Positions 18,160 to 26,293 of a stretch of DNA of 47,289 nucleotides are shown one piece after another (the stretch's first letter is position 1; each line of letters opens with the position of its first letter). Source of the stretch: Betaproteobacteria bacterium (GTDB lineage Bacteria > Pseudomonadota > Gammaproteobacteria > Burkholderiales > SG8-39); the NCBI GenBank assembly GCA_016234705.1, contig JACRAS010000225.1:1-47289 (forward strand), in the 5' to 3' direction. Position numbers and translations under genes: made by a program. A model generated the notes under the pieces. That model searched no databases. It had not been told where the DNA came from and saw only the letters and a list, made by a program, of their open reading frames with translations.

Positions 18160-18243
18160 CGCCGCCGCGGCATCGGCGCCGCTAGTCCGTGCGCCGGTGT
18201 ATTGGTGCTTGGTTCGGCGAACGATGTTTGCTGCGACCGGTAT

Positions 18244-18291
18244 TTTCGCAATCCGGAATGCGATTCGTATTGCGAAATGCGCCGCGGCGCA
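18244..18291. promoter_or_regulatory. Two palindromes in the malate synthase promoter region
   Basis: TTTCGCAAT (18244-18252) and ATTGCGAAA (18269-18277) form a perfect 9-base inverted repeat with a 16-base spacer. Immediately after it, TGCGCCGCGGCGCA (18278-18291) is a perfect 14-base palindrome. AT-rich DNA that could act as a -10 follows at about 18292-18300, 40 bases before the aceB ATG. The arrangement suggests operator sites; the regulator is unknown. Confidence 0.5.
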
Positions 18292-18340
18292 ATAAAATAT
18301 CCATTTTTTTCCCTGCAAACGGCAACCTGGAGTTCCATCA

Positions 18341-19936
18341 ATGAGCGAAAAATTTCCCGGCAGCGTGGAAATCCACGGGCCCATCTCACCAGAATTCGCG
18401 CAGATCCTCAGTCCAGAGGCTGTCGCTTTTGTGGCCAAACTGTGCCGCCGGTTCGAATCCCGCCGCCGGGAACTGCTCGCCGCTCGTGCAGTGCGGCAAA
18501 AGGAGTTCGACGCGGGCAAAATGCCGGACTTCCTGCCCGAGACGTGGAGCATCCGCAGTTCCGAATGGAAGATCGCTGCGCAGCCCGCCGACCTGCTCGA
18601 CCGCCGGGTCGAGATTACCGGCCCTACCGACCGCAAGATGGTGATCAACGCGCTCAACTGCGGCGCTGCCACCTTCATGGCCGATTTCGAGGATGCCAAC
18701 TGCCCCACCTGGTTCAACATGATCGACGGGCAGATCAACCTGCGCGATGCGGTGCGCCGAACGATTTCCTTCGAACAGAACGCAAAGCAGTACAAGCTGA
18801 ACGACAAGACTGCGGTGCTGATCCTGCGCCCGCGCGGCTGGCACCTGTCCGAGAAGCACGTGCTCATCGACGGCAAGCAGATCTCCGGCAGCCTGTTCGA
18901 TTTCGGGCTCTATTTTTTCCATAACGCCAAAGAACTGCTCAAGCGCGGCGCCGGCCCGTATTTCTATTTGCCCAAGATGGAATCGCACCTCGAGGCGCGG
19001 CTGTGGAACGAGGTCTTCGTGATGGCGCAGAACGAACTGGGCGTGCCGCAGGGTTCGATCAAAGGCACGGTTCTGATCGAAACCGTGGTCGCGGCGTTCG
19101 AGATGGACGAGATCCTGTGGGAACTGCGTGAGCACTCGGCCGGCCTCAACATCGGCCGCTGGGACTACATTTTCTCCTGCATCAAGAAATTCCGCTCCAA
19201 CAAGGATTTCTGCCTCGCCGACCGCTCCCAGGTCACCATGACCGCGCCGTTCATGCGCGCCTACGCCTTGACGCTGGTAAAGACCTGCCATCGCCGGGGC
19301 GCTCCGGCCATGGGCGGCATGGCGGCGCAGATCCCGATCAAGAACGACGCGGCTGCAAACGACGCCGCTATGGCCAAGGTGCGCGCCGACAAGGAGCGCG
19401 AAGCGACCGACGGTTGCGACGGCACCTGGGTGGCGCATCCGGGCCTGGTGCCCATCGCCAAGGAGATATTCGACAAGTACATGCCGCAGCCGAACCAGTA
19501 CGGCAAGCAACTCCCGGAGGTGAACTTCGGCGCGAGGGGCCTGCTCGAGTTCCAGCCCGAGCAGCCGATCACCGAGGCTGGGTTGAGGAACAACATTTCC
19601 GTCGGCATCCAGTATCTGGGCGCGTGGCTGGCCGGCAACGGCTGCGTGCCGGTATTCAACCTGATGGAGGACGCGGCGACCGCGGAAATTTCGCGCTCGC
19701 AGATCTGGCAGTGGATCCGTTCGCCCAAGGGCGTGCTCGACGACGGCCGCAAGGTGAGCAAGGAACTGTTCCGCAGCCTGCTCGCCGAGGAACTGCCCAA
19801 GGTGAAAACCTATCTGGGCGAAGCGGGCTGGAAGGCGGGCAAATACGAACAAGCCGCGGAGTTATTCGCCAGGATCACCACCGATGACAATTACGTCGAG
19901 TTCCTCACTCTGCCGGCGTACGAGCTGATCGACTGA
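18341..19936 (+). CDS. aceB: Malate synthase A
   Basis: A 531-residue enzyme that condenses glyoxylate with acetyl-CoA to malate (glyoxylate shunt). Length fits the A isoform (about 530) rather than the 720-residue G isoform. Conserved segments include [26 protein letters not shown] substrate loops, [46 protein letters not shown] and the IGRWDYIFS motif. GGAG stands before the ATG with suitable spacing. No isocitrate lyase gene is in the window. It is a single gene convergent with the exonuclease III gene, with 11 bases between stops. Confidence 0.96.
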   Translation: MSEKFPGSVEIHGPISPEFAQILSPEAVAFVAKLCRRFESRRRELLAARAVRQKEFDAGKMPDFLPETWSIRSSEWKIAAQPADLLDRRVEITGPTDRKMVINALNCGAATFMADFEDANCPTWFNMIDGQINLRDAVRRTISFEQNAKQYKLNDKTAVLILRPRGWHLSEKHVLIDGKQISGSLFDFGLYFFHNAKELLKRGAGPYFYLPKMESHLEARLWNEVFVMAQNELGVPQGSIKGTVLIETVVAAFEMDEILWELREHSAGLNIGRWDYIFSCIKKFRSNKDFCLADRSQVTMTAPFMRAYALTLVKTCHRRGAPAMGGMAAQIPIKNDAAANDAAMAKVRADKEREATDGCDGTWVAHPGLVPIAKEIFDKYMPQPNQYGKQLPEVNFGARGLLEFQPEQPITEAGLRNNISVGIQYLGAWLAGNGCVPVFNLMEDAATAEISRSQIWQWIRSPKGVLDDGRKVSKELFRSLLAEELPKVKTYLGEAGWKAGKYEQAAELFARITTDDNYVEFLTLPAYELID

Positions 19937-19947
19937 TCGTTCTTGGT

Positions 19948-20715
19948 TCAGCATTCGATTTCCGCCACGACCGGCGCGTGGTCGGACGGGCGTTCGTGCC
20001 GGCGCGGTTCGAGGTCGATCGAGCAACCGGCGCAGTTCGCCGCGAGGCTGCGGCCGAGCAGGATGTGGTCGATGCGCAGGCCCAGGTTGCGCTTGAAGCC
20101 GTTCATGCGGTAGTCCCACCAGGTGTAGGATTTCTCCGGCTGCTCGAACAGGCGGAAACTGTCCCTGAAACCCAGATCGATCAGGCGCCGGAAGGCGTCA
20201 CGCTCCCGCGGGCTCACCAAAACGTGGCCCTCCCAGGCTTTGGGATCGTGCACGTCGCGATCCTCCGGAGCGATGTTGTAGTCGCCCAGCACGGCAACGC
20301 GGGCATGCGCCGCCAATTCCCCCTCGAGCCAGGTCGCGAACGCTGCTAGCCAGTTCAGTTTGTACTGGTATTTGTCGGAATCGAGGCTCTGGCCGTTGGG
20401 CACGTAGGCGCAGACCAGGCGCACGCCACCGACGTCGGCGCTGATGACCCTGCGCTGCGGATCATCGAGTCCGGCTATGCCGCATGCAATATTTACGGCT
20501 GGCTCACGGCTGAGAATGGCGACACCGTTATAGGTCTTCTGGCCCGAAAACGCCGCCGAGTAGCCGGCGGCCTGGATCGCAGCTTCGGGGAAATTCGCGT
20601 CCTCGAGCTTGAGCTCCTGCAGGCACAGCGCATCCGGCCGGTGCTTGGCCAACCAGTCCAAAACCTGCGGCAGACGCACCTTGAGCGAGTTGACGTTCCA
20701 CGTAGCTATACGCAT
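19948..20715 (-). CDS. xthA: Exodeoxyribonuclease III (AP endonuclease, XthA/ExoA)
   Basis: A 255-residue endonuclease/exonuclease/phosphatase-family enzyme of base-excision repair. It starts [21 protein letters not shown] and shows the metal-ligand motif [10 protein letters not shown], the active-site [16 protein letters not shown], the SYTWWDYR loop and the final [10 protein letters not shown] with its catalytic Asp-His. The ATG at 20715 is preferred over a TTG two codons upstream. The upstream side opens to a gap of about 395 bases shared with the divergent histidine kinase gene. Confidence 0.95.
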   Translation of the reverse strand: MRIATWNVNSLKVRLPQVLDWLAKHRPDALCLQELKLEDANFPEAAIQAAGYSAAFSGQKTYNGVAILSREPAVNIACGIAGLDDPQRRVISADVGGVRLVCAYVPNGQSLDSDKYQYKLNWLAAFATWLEGELAAHARVAVLGDYNIAPEDRDVHDPKAWEGHVLVSPRERDAFRRLIDLGFRDSFRLFEQPEKSYTWWDYRMNGFKRNLGLRIDHILLGRSLAANCAGCSIDLEPRRHERPSDHAPVVAEIEC

Positions 20716-21110
20716 AGGCAATGCATGCCCTTTGGGGATCTCATTGTATTGTAAATGTATTGTGTTCTTCGCCCCAGCCTAGCCAGTCGAGGCCGAATTT
20801 GTCGGGGCTGGAAAGTGGATGGTAGCCTAAGCGGCGGAGTCCTACTCGTTGTTATGCAAAACTGCCGTCGAATGGCGGATGTCGGCTGGCGACTTCGCGC
20901 TATCCAAGGTACGTAGCGGTCGGCGTGAAAGGCGTTTCCTGTCCCTTCGTTTGATGCCGGTCAAATTGGCGCCGTCGCAGAACTGCTAGCCTGACCATTC
21001 CCGGAGTACCCGGGTTAATTGAGTTTTCAAACCACCCTGGTCATGGCTTCTCCACGAAGCGAGAGCGCATTCCGATCCCTTCCGAACCTTGACCAAGGGT
21101 AAGGGAAAGA
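20716..21110. other. Divergent intergenic region before the haem-type sensor kinase
   Basis: This 395-base gap lies between xthA and the kinase gene. An AT-rich stretch near xthA (about 20746-20766) probably carries its promoter. The rest holds no recognisable gene. The last 48 bases form a nested hairpin around the kinase start (listed separately). Confidence 0.55.
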
Positions 21111-21118
21111 ATGCGCTC
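21063..21118 (+). promoter_or_regulatory. Nested RNA hairpin burying the kinase ribosome site and start codon
   Basis: GAGCGCATTC (21063-21072) pairs perfectly with GAATGCGCTC (21109-21118), and the latter contains the ATG at 21111. Inside, TCCCTT (21076-21081) pairs with AAGGGA (21101-21106), the Shine-Dalgarno, and CCTT/AAGG closes a small inner loop. In an mRNA carrying this leader the ribosome site and the start codon would both be double-stranded, so translation is probably regulated or low. Confidence 0.6.
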
Positions 21119-22739
21119 GAGAACCCTCAAGTTCAAAGTCGTGCTTTACCTGGCGCTCGCGCTGACGCTGGCGATGCTCGTATTTACCCTGCTTGTCGTG
21201 CGCCATCAGCGCGATGAAATGTTGCGGGAGGCGGTGAGTCACGTTGCCCAGATTTCCGAGGTGATCAAGAAGAGCACCCGTTTCGCCATGCTTACGAATC
21301 AGCCCACTTATGTGGACAGCATCATCCGGGACGTGGGCAATCAGGGGAGCATTGAAAAGGTCAGGATACTGAGCAAGGACGGGACCATCATTCACTCCAC
21401 CTACCTGCCCGAAATCGGGCTCAAGGTGGACCGGAAGGCCGAAGCCTGCGTCCTCTGCCACCTCAGCGAAACGTCCCTGGAGCAGGTTCCGCAGAGCCAG
21501 CGCTCCCGCATCTTCGCCACCCCGGAAGGGCGGCGCATGCTGGGCAGCATGGACGTCATCCGCAACGAGCCCTCCTGTTACACGGCCAATTGCCATCAGC
21601 ACAGCAAGTCCATGTCGGTTCTCGGCGTCCTTGACATCGTCTATTCGCTCGACGACATCGACCGAAAGATGCGGACGAGCGCGATCACCATGGCAGCCTT
21701 GTCCCTCGGGTTCATCGTCATTGCCGCCCTTAGTGTGGGTTTTTTCGTCCACCGCCTGGTCTATGTGCCCCTGCGGGACCTGGAAACTGGAGCCAGGCGG
21801 CTCTCCACTGGAAATCTGGAACAGACGATCCCGGTGCGCAGCGAGGACGAGTTCGGTCAGCTGGCGGCATCTTTCAACGCCATGACCGTCGCCCTGCGAA
21901 ATTCCCAGTCGGAACTGCGCGAATGGGGTCACACGCTGGAGCAGAAAGTGGCAAAGAGAACCCAGGAACTGCGCATTGCGGAGGCCGAGACTGTGCGCAC
22001 GGAAAAGCTGGCCTCGGTCGGACTGCTAGCCGCCGGCATCGCGCATGAACTGAACAACCCCTTGACCGGCGTGCTCACCTTCACCAGCCTCCTGCGCAAA
22101 AAGATGCCCGCCGGAAGCGCGGACGCGGAAGATCTCGATCTGGTGATCCGGGAGACCAAGCGCTGCGCCACCATCATCAGGAGGCTTCTCGATTTCGCGC
22201 GCGAGAAGGCTCCGGAAAAGAAATTCACCGACCTCAACCAGGTCATCGAGGATACAGCGCGCATCATCGAACGGCCCGCGTTTTTTCGCGATATCGAGAT
22301 CGCCATGGATCTCGACCGGAATCTGCCCGTCGTCTGGGTCGACGCCGACTTGATCAAGCAGGTCATGATGAATATGCTCGTCAACGCCCAACATGCAATC
22401 GAGCAGGAGGGCAGTATCACCGTGCGCAGCCGCCGGTTTCCACAACCAAAGAGCCCCGAGTCGGGCATGGAGCCGGTGCCCATGGTGGAAATCTCGATCA
22501 TCGATACCGGCTGCGGGATACCGGAGAAAAACCTCAAGCGGATTTTCGATCCCTTCTTCACCTCGAAGGAAGTGGGCAAAGGGACGGGGCTGGGGCTGTC
22601 CGTCAGCCACGGCATCGTCAAAGCCCACGGCGGGGTAATCGAAGTGGAAAGCGCGGTCGGCAAGGGATCCACCTTCCGTATCTATCTTCCGTTGGAACCT
22701 TCCGCGGGAGCGGCGGCAAGCAGCAGGAGCAATCAATGA
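21111..22739 (+). CDS. Membrane histidine kinase with two haem-c-like motifs in the sensor domain
   Basis: A 542-residue sensor kinase. TM1 spans about 8-30; the periplasmic region to about 190 contains CVLCH (113-117, a CXXCH haem-c site) and CYTANCH (156-162, CX4CH, with nearby His). TM2 spans about 191-213, then HAMP, a coiled coil, the H-box IAHELNNPLTGVLTF with His312, the N-box (MNMLVNAQHAIE), and G1/G2 (DTGCGIP, GKGTGLGLSVSHG). I infer that it senses redox state or a gas through bound haem. A strong hairpin covers its start. Its TGA overlaps the ATG of the regulator gene (ATGA). Haem attachment itself is not proven by sequence. Confidence 0.88.
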   Translation: MRSRTLKFKVVLYLALALTLAMLVFTLLVVRHQRDEMLREAVSHVAQISEVIKKSTRFAMLTNQPTYVDSIIRDVGNQGSIEKVRILSKDGTIIHSTYLPEIGLKVDRKAEACVLCHLSETSLEQVPQSQRSRIFATPEGRRMLGSMDVIRNEPSCYTANCHQHSKSMSVLGVLDIVYSLDDIDRKMRTSAITMAALSLGFIVIAALSVGFFVHRLVYVPLRDLETGARRLSTGNLEQTIPVRSEDEFGQLAASFNAMTVALRNSQSELREWGHTLEQKVAKRTQELRIAEAETVRTEKLASVGLLAAGIAHELNNPLTGVLTFTSLLRKKMPAGSADAEDLDLVIRETKRCATIIRRLLDFAREKAPEKKFTDLNQVIEDTARIIERPAFFRDIEIAMDLDRNLPVVWVDADLIKQVMMNMLVNAQHAIEQEGSITVRSRRFPQPKSPESGMEPVPMVEISIIDTGCGIPEKNLKRIFDPFFTSKEVGKGTGLGLSVSHGIVKAHGGVIEVESAVGKGSTFRIYLPLEPSAGAAASSRSNQ

Positions 22740-24163
22740 AAGCCAGGATACTGGTAGTCGACGACGAAGAGATCGTCATCAGGAGTTGCCTGCGCATTCT
22801 GGGCGACGCCGCCGATTGCGAGGTGGAGGCGGTCCAGGATGGCATGGAAGCGCTGAAGAAAATCGACGACAGCCATTACGACGTGCTCATCCTCGACATC
22901 ATGATGCCCAAGATGGACGGCCTGGAAGTGCTGCGCAGGGTGAAGGAGACGCACCCGGACATCGACGTGATCATGGTTACCGGGTTGTCCCAGATCGATA
23001 CCGCGGTGAAATCGATGAAGCTCGGGGCGTTTGACTATCTGCCCAAGCCGTTTGATCCGGACGAACTGAAGCTCGTGGTAAAGCGCGCCTTGGAGCGGCG
23101 GCAACTGTTACAGGAGAACCTCGAGCTCAGAAGCGAAGTCAGTTCCAAATACCGCTTCGAGAACATCATCGGCGCGAGCCCGCAGATGCAGAACGTTTAT
23201 CGCTTGATCGCGAAGTGCGCGCCCACCAACAGCACCATCATGCTTACCGGTGAGAGCGGCACCGGCAAGGAACTGATCGCGCGTGCGATCCACTACAACA
23301 GCCTGCGCAAGGACAAGCCCTTTGTCGCGGTCGACTGCAATTCGCTGAGCGAAAACCTTCTGGAAAGCGAGATGTTCGGACACGTCAAGGGGTCGTTCAC
23401 CGGCGCGGTGGTCAACAAGAAGGGCATGTTCGAGGTCGCGGACGGCGGAACCTTGTTTCTGGACGAAATCGGGAACATCTCCCTCGCCACCCAGGCCAAG
23501 CTCCTTCGCGTCATCCAGGAGAGGGAATTCAAGGCGGTGGGCGATACCCGGACGCAGAGCGCCAACTTCAGGCTCATCACGGCCACCAACAAGGATCTCA
23601 AGGCCATGGTGGCCGATGGGGCTTTGCGTGAAGATCTTTTCTATCGCATCAATATCTTCCCGATCCAGATTCCGCCTTTGCGGGAACGCCGGGACGACAT
23701 ACCGCCTCTCGCCTTCCACTTCCTCAAAGTGTTCTGCGAGGAACTGAGTAAAAAGGTAACGGAGTTTTCGGAAGGGGCCATGAGCGCACTCATGCATCAT
23801 GACTGGCCGGGCAACGTGCGCGAACTCGAAAATACGATTCACCGTGCCGTGATCCTCGCCACCGACAAGGTGGTTCGCCAGGCGCACCTGGCAGGTATCG
23901 TGGACGCCACGCCGCGGCTCGATTTCGACGTGCCCAGAACCAGCGACGAGCTCAAGCGCATCAAGAAAGTCGCGCGGGAGCGGTCGGTGGAAAACATCGA
24001 GAAACTGTTCGTTCTCGAAGCGCTCAAGCGCAACGCCTGGAACGTTACTAAGAGCGCCGAGGAAACAGGCATGCAGCGCGCCAATTTCCAGGCGCTGATG
24101 AAAAAATACAATATCCGGATTCGCGGTACCGAACAGGATCCCGACGCGCCGGAAGCCGGCTGA
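22736..24163 (+). CDS. NtrC-family sigma-54-dependent response regulator
   Basis: A 475-residue activator: receiver with Asp54 (LILDIMMPK), AAA+ domain with Walker A GESGTGKE, a GSFTGA sigma-54 loop (Ser variant of GAFTGA), FRLITATNKDL, and a C-terminal Fis-type helix-turn-helix (NAWNVTKSAEETGMQRANFQALMKKY). It is translationally coupled to the haem-type kinase by ATGA, so they form one two-component system. It faces the cytochrome operon convergently; that operon has a perfect sigma-54 promoter at 27599-27614, so I infer it to be the activator's target. Distinct from NtrC at 16750, with a different C-terminal recognition helix. Confidence 0.93.
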   Translation: MKARILVVDDEEIVIRSCLRILGDAADCEVEAVQDGMEALKKIDDSHYDVLILDIMMPKMDGLEVLRRVKETHPDIDVIMVTGLSQIDTAVKSMKLGAFDYLPKPFDPDELKLVVKRALERRQLLQENLELRSEVSSKYRFENIIGASPQMQNVYRLIAKCAPTNSTIMLTGESGTGKELIARAIHYNSLRKDKPFVAVDCNSLSENLLESEMFGHVKGSFTGAVVNKKGMFEVADGGTLFLDEIGNISLATQAKLLRVIQEREFKAVGDTRTQSANFRLITATNKDLKAMVADGALREDLFYRINIFPIQIPPLRERRDDIPPLAFHFLKVFCEELSKKVTEFSEGAMSALMHHDWPGNVRELENTIHRAVILATDKVVRQAHLAGIVDATPRLDFDVPRTSDELKRIKKVARERSVENIEKLFVLEALKRNAWNVTKSAEETGMQRANFQALMKKYNIRIRGTEQDPDAPEAG

Positions 24164-24277
24164 GGCGGACGCCGGGACCGCACGGATCCCGGTGAGTGCG
24201 CGCGGACACGCCTGACGATGGCCCGCTGGAATTTCCCGACCCCGGCGCCGGTCAGCCGAGGGGGGTCACGCTTCCGG

Positions 24278-24931
24278 CTACCGCTTCGTTGCCTCGCCCT
24301 GGCCCGGCTCTTCCTCGATTTCTTCGTAGCCGGTGACGAACATCGCCTTGTAGTGCGCCGTGGGCGTGTGGCCGAGGCTTCCCATATAAACGTGGAAGAA
24401 AATGAAAAAGACAAAGAAGATGTAGATCAGCACGTGCACCGTGTCGACCACGCGAACCCCGCCGAAGAAATCCACCGCCCCGTAAAAACCTTGAACGTCC
24501 CATAGCAGGACGCCCGTAACGGCCAGAAGGGGAACGAGCAGGAACATGACCACCTGGTACATCATGCTCTGCATTGGGTTGAACTTGTCGTAAGCGCTCA
24601 CCTGATGCGGATTGGGGCTGCCTTTGAATATGCCGTAGCCGTAATACTGCAGCTGGCGGAAACTGGCCTTGAAATGCTTGGTCGGGCTCAATTCCGGATG
24701 ATAGACCCTGATCTTGTCGGTAAACAGGTAGAACAGCAGCCAGATAAAGTAATTTCCGATCAGCACGAACCCAATCCAGTTGTGCACCGTGACCGCGGTC
24801 CTGAAGGACATCAGGTCGATGAGTCCGACGTACCGAATCTGGGTGCCGGTGAGCATCATCGCCACGAAACCGACTGCGTTGATCCAGTGCCAGAGCCTGA
24901 CCGGAAACGGATGAACGTAGATTCTTTGCAT
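24278..24931 (-). CDS. Membrane cytochrome b (b561/HydC-like)
   Basis: A 217-residue four-helix membrane protein of the cytochrome b561/hydrogenase-type b subunit family, which passes electrons between the quinone pool and a periplasmic redox partner. Candidate haem-ligand His lie in HPFPVRLWHW (7-14), the second helix (TVHNW, about 50) and the last helix region (DTVHVLIY, FFHVYMGSLGH). AGGAG lies 7 bases before the ATG. It is 65 bases after the multihaem cytochrome gene and last in the operon, making it the likely membrane quinone-interacting partner of that cytochrome. Confidence 0.88.
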   Translation of the reverse strand: MQRIYVHPFPVRLWHWINAVGFVAMMLTGTQIRYVGLIDLMSFRTAVTVHNWIGFVLIGNYFIWLLFYLFTDKIRVYHPELSPTKHFKASFRQLQYYGYGIFKGSPNPHQVSAYDKFNPMQSMMYQVVMFLLVPLLAVTGVLLWDVQGFYGAVDFFGGVRVVDTVHVLIYIFFVFFIFFHVYMGSLGHTPTAHYKAMFVTGYEEIEEEPGQGEATKR

Positions 24932-24996
24932 GGTCTCACTCCTGTTGTTTGTTTCCCGGTGCGTCTTGTGATGTGATGGTCAGGGCTAACGCTGGA

Positions 24997-26193
24997 TTAG
25001 GGTTGATCCTGCCTCTTTGCAGCCTTGTCCTGTCGCGCCGCACGCTCCAATTCCCCCTTGACGATTATTTTCAGGACCTGGTGCCCGATCGGCACGGCGA
25101 GGCCGCCGAGCACCGCGAGGACCAGAAGAATATCCAACAGAACGTTGCGGGTGCCGCCGACGGCGTAAAACTCGCGCAGCGAGTCTACCGAAAGCACCGA
25201 ACCGAGAACCTCCTTCTGCGCTTTGTAGCGCACCGGCTTGCCATCGGCGCTGAAAATCGAAATGGCGACGTTCTGGAAGGGCTCGGCTCCCTGCCGGTGG
25301 CAGATCGCGCAGTCCTTGATCGCTTTGCTCTTGCCCGAAAGCTGGTGCGCCTCCCCCCCTGTGCGAAGCTCGATCCGGCCGCGCAGGTTCTTCGGCTGCG
25401 CCGCCTCGTCACGGTTCATCTGGCCGATCAGTTTTCGCAGCTCCATCGCATCCAGACCGTCGCCATCGGTGTCGGCGGCGCGGGCCATCTTCTCGAATTC
25501 CGGCTTGCCTTCCTTCTCCGTAACCCACTTCTTTGCCGCGCCGTCGTAGAGCCTGAGGTCGACCATGCGCTGAGCCGCCGGCGCATGGCAGGCGGCGCAG
25601 GATACGACCTCCAGGTGCAATCCCGCGTTCGGGAGCCATTTCTGGTGGGCATCCATCGCCGCCAGATGGCATCCCACGCAGGTGTCATAGGCGGTCTTGG
25701 GAGTGACGGCGTGGGAACCGTGGCAGTCGGTGCATATCGGGGCCGACGGGTTGCCGCTCGCCAGCAGCGTTGCATGAACGCTGGTCTCGTTCTGCTTCAA
25801 TGCCTCTGCGTGGCAGCCGCTGCAGACCTTGGTCATTGCGACTGAGTATTCGCGGCTGCTGGCGATGGTTTTCGGCTTCTGGGAATGGGTTTTGAGGTCC
25901 ACATCGGCGTGGCACGAGGCGCAGCCGATCGCGCCATGGACGGATTTGGCAAAGCCGTCGCCCTGAACGTGCAGGGAGAGCACTTTTGCGCCGGGCAGTT
26001 CCTTCTTGAGTCCGTCAAACCCGTGGCAGCCGAGACACTGCTTGTCGCCGTCGGACAGTTTATCAGCCAGTGCGGCGTCGGCTGCCATGAGCCTCGCCGG
26101 CAACAGCACGAGAAGCGCCGCGAAGGCGGCTTTGACGAGGTTTTGGTGAAGCGTCACTATGGTCATCGTGTTCGCTTTCCGGGAGCCTGTCAT
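24997..26193 (-). CDS. Seven-haem c-type cytochrome with EF-hand and C-terminal membrane anchor
   Basis: A 398-residue exported protein. After a signal peptide (cleavage near MAADA, residue 40) there are seven CXXCH motifs starting at about 53, 91, 124, 154, 172, 199 and 295. Between the sixth and seventh lies DTDGDGLDAMEL (241-252), a canonical EF-hand calcium loop. A transmembrane helix covers about 350-372, leaving a short basic cytoplasmic tail, so the haem domain faces the periplasm. The start at 26193 is favoured by AAGGGG 5 bases upstream; an ATG at codon 10 is possible. The gene lies just behind an intrinsic terminator and ahead of the cytochrome b gene. Partner and substrate are unknown. 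Confidence 0.9.
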   Translation of the reverse strand: MTGSRKANTMTIVTLHQNLVKAAFAALLVLLPARLMAADAALADKLSDGDKQCLGCHGFDGLKKELPGAKVLSLHVQGDGFAKSVHGAIGCASCHADVDLKTHSQKPKTIASSREYSVAMTKVCSGCHAEALKQNETSVHATLLASGNPSAPICTDCHGSHAVTPKTAYDTCVGCHLAAMDAHQKWLPNAGLHLEVVSCAACHAPAAQRMVDLRLYDGAAKKWVTEKEGKPEFEKMARAADTDGDGLDAMELRKLIGQMNRDEAAQPKNLRGRIELRTGGEAHQLSGKSKAIKDCAICHRQGAEPFQNVAISIFSADGKPVRYKAQKEVLGSVLSVDSLREFYAVGGTRNVLLDILLVLAVLGGLAVPIGHQVLKIIVKGELERAARQDKAAKRQDQP

Positions 26194-26226
26194 ATGTTCC
26201 CCTTGTTCTTTTTTGGTTCATCCTGC

Positions 26227-26260
26227 AAAAAATCGCCGGGGGGCGTTTAGCTCCCCCGGC
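26227..26260 (-). terminator. Intrinsic terminator inside the cytochrome operon
   Basis: Read on the minus strand, GCCGGGGG and CCCCCGGC form a perfect 8-bp GC stem, followed one base later by ATTTTTT. It lies 34 bases past the receiver-membrane gene and only 33 bases upstream of the multihaem cytochrome start. No promoter is visible in those 33 bases, so it probably acts as an attenuator that sets the ratio of regulators to cytochromes. Confidence 0.72.
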
Positions 26261-26293
26261 ACCTGCCTGAGCTGGTTGATGCGTGGTGTCGTC

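Noticed and set aside
18386..19852. A long minus-strand ORF opposite malate synthase
   Set aside because: It is the antisense shadow of a GC-rich gene with clear enzyme motifs on the plus strand; similar long shadows occur opposite aceE, lpdA and the ligase.
26227..26250. Second sigma-54 promoter right before the multihaem cytochrome gene
   Set aside because: The only candidate has 9 instead of 10 bases between GG and GC and lacks the TGGCAC half; the bases form the terminator stem instead.
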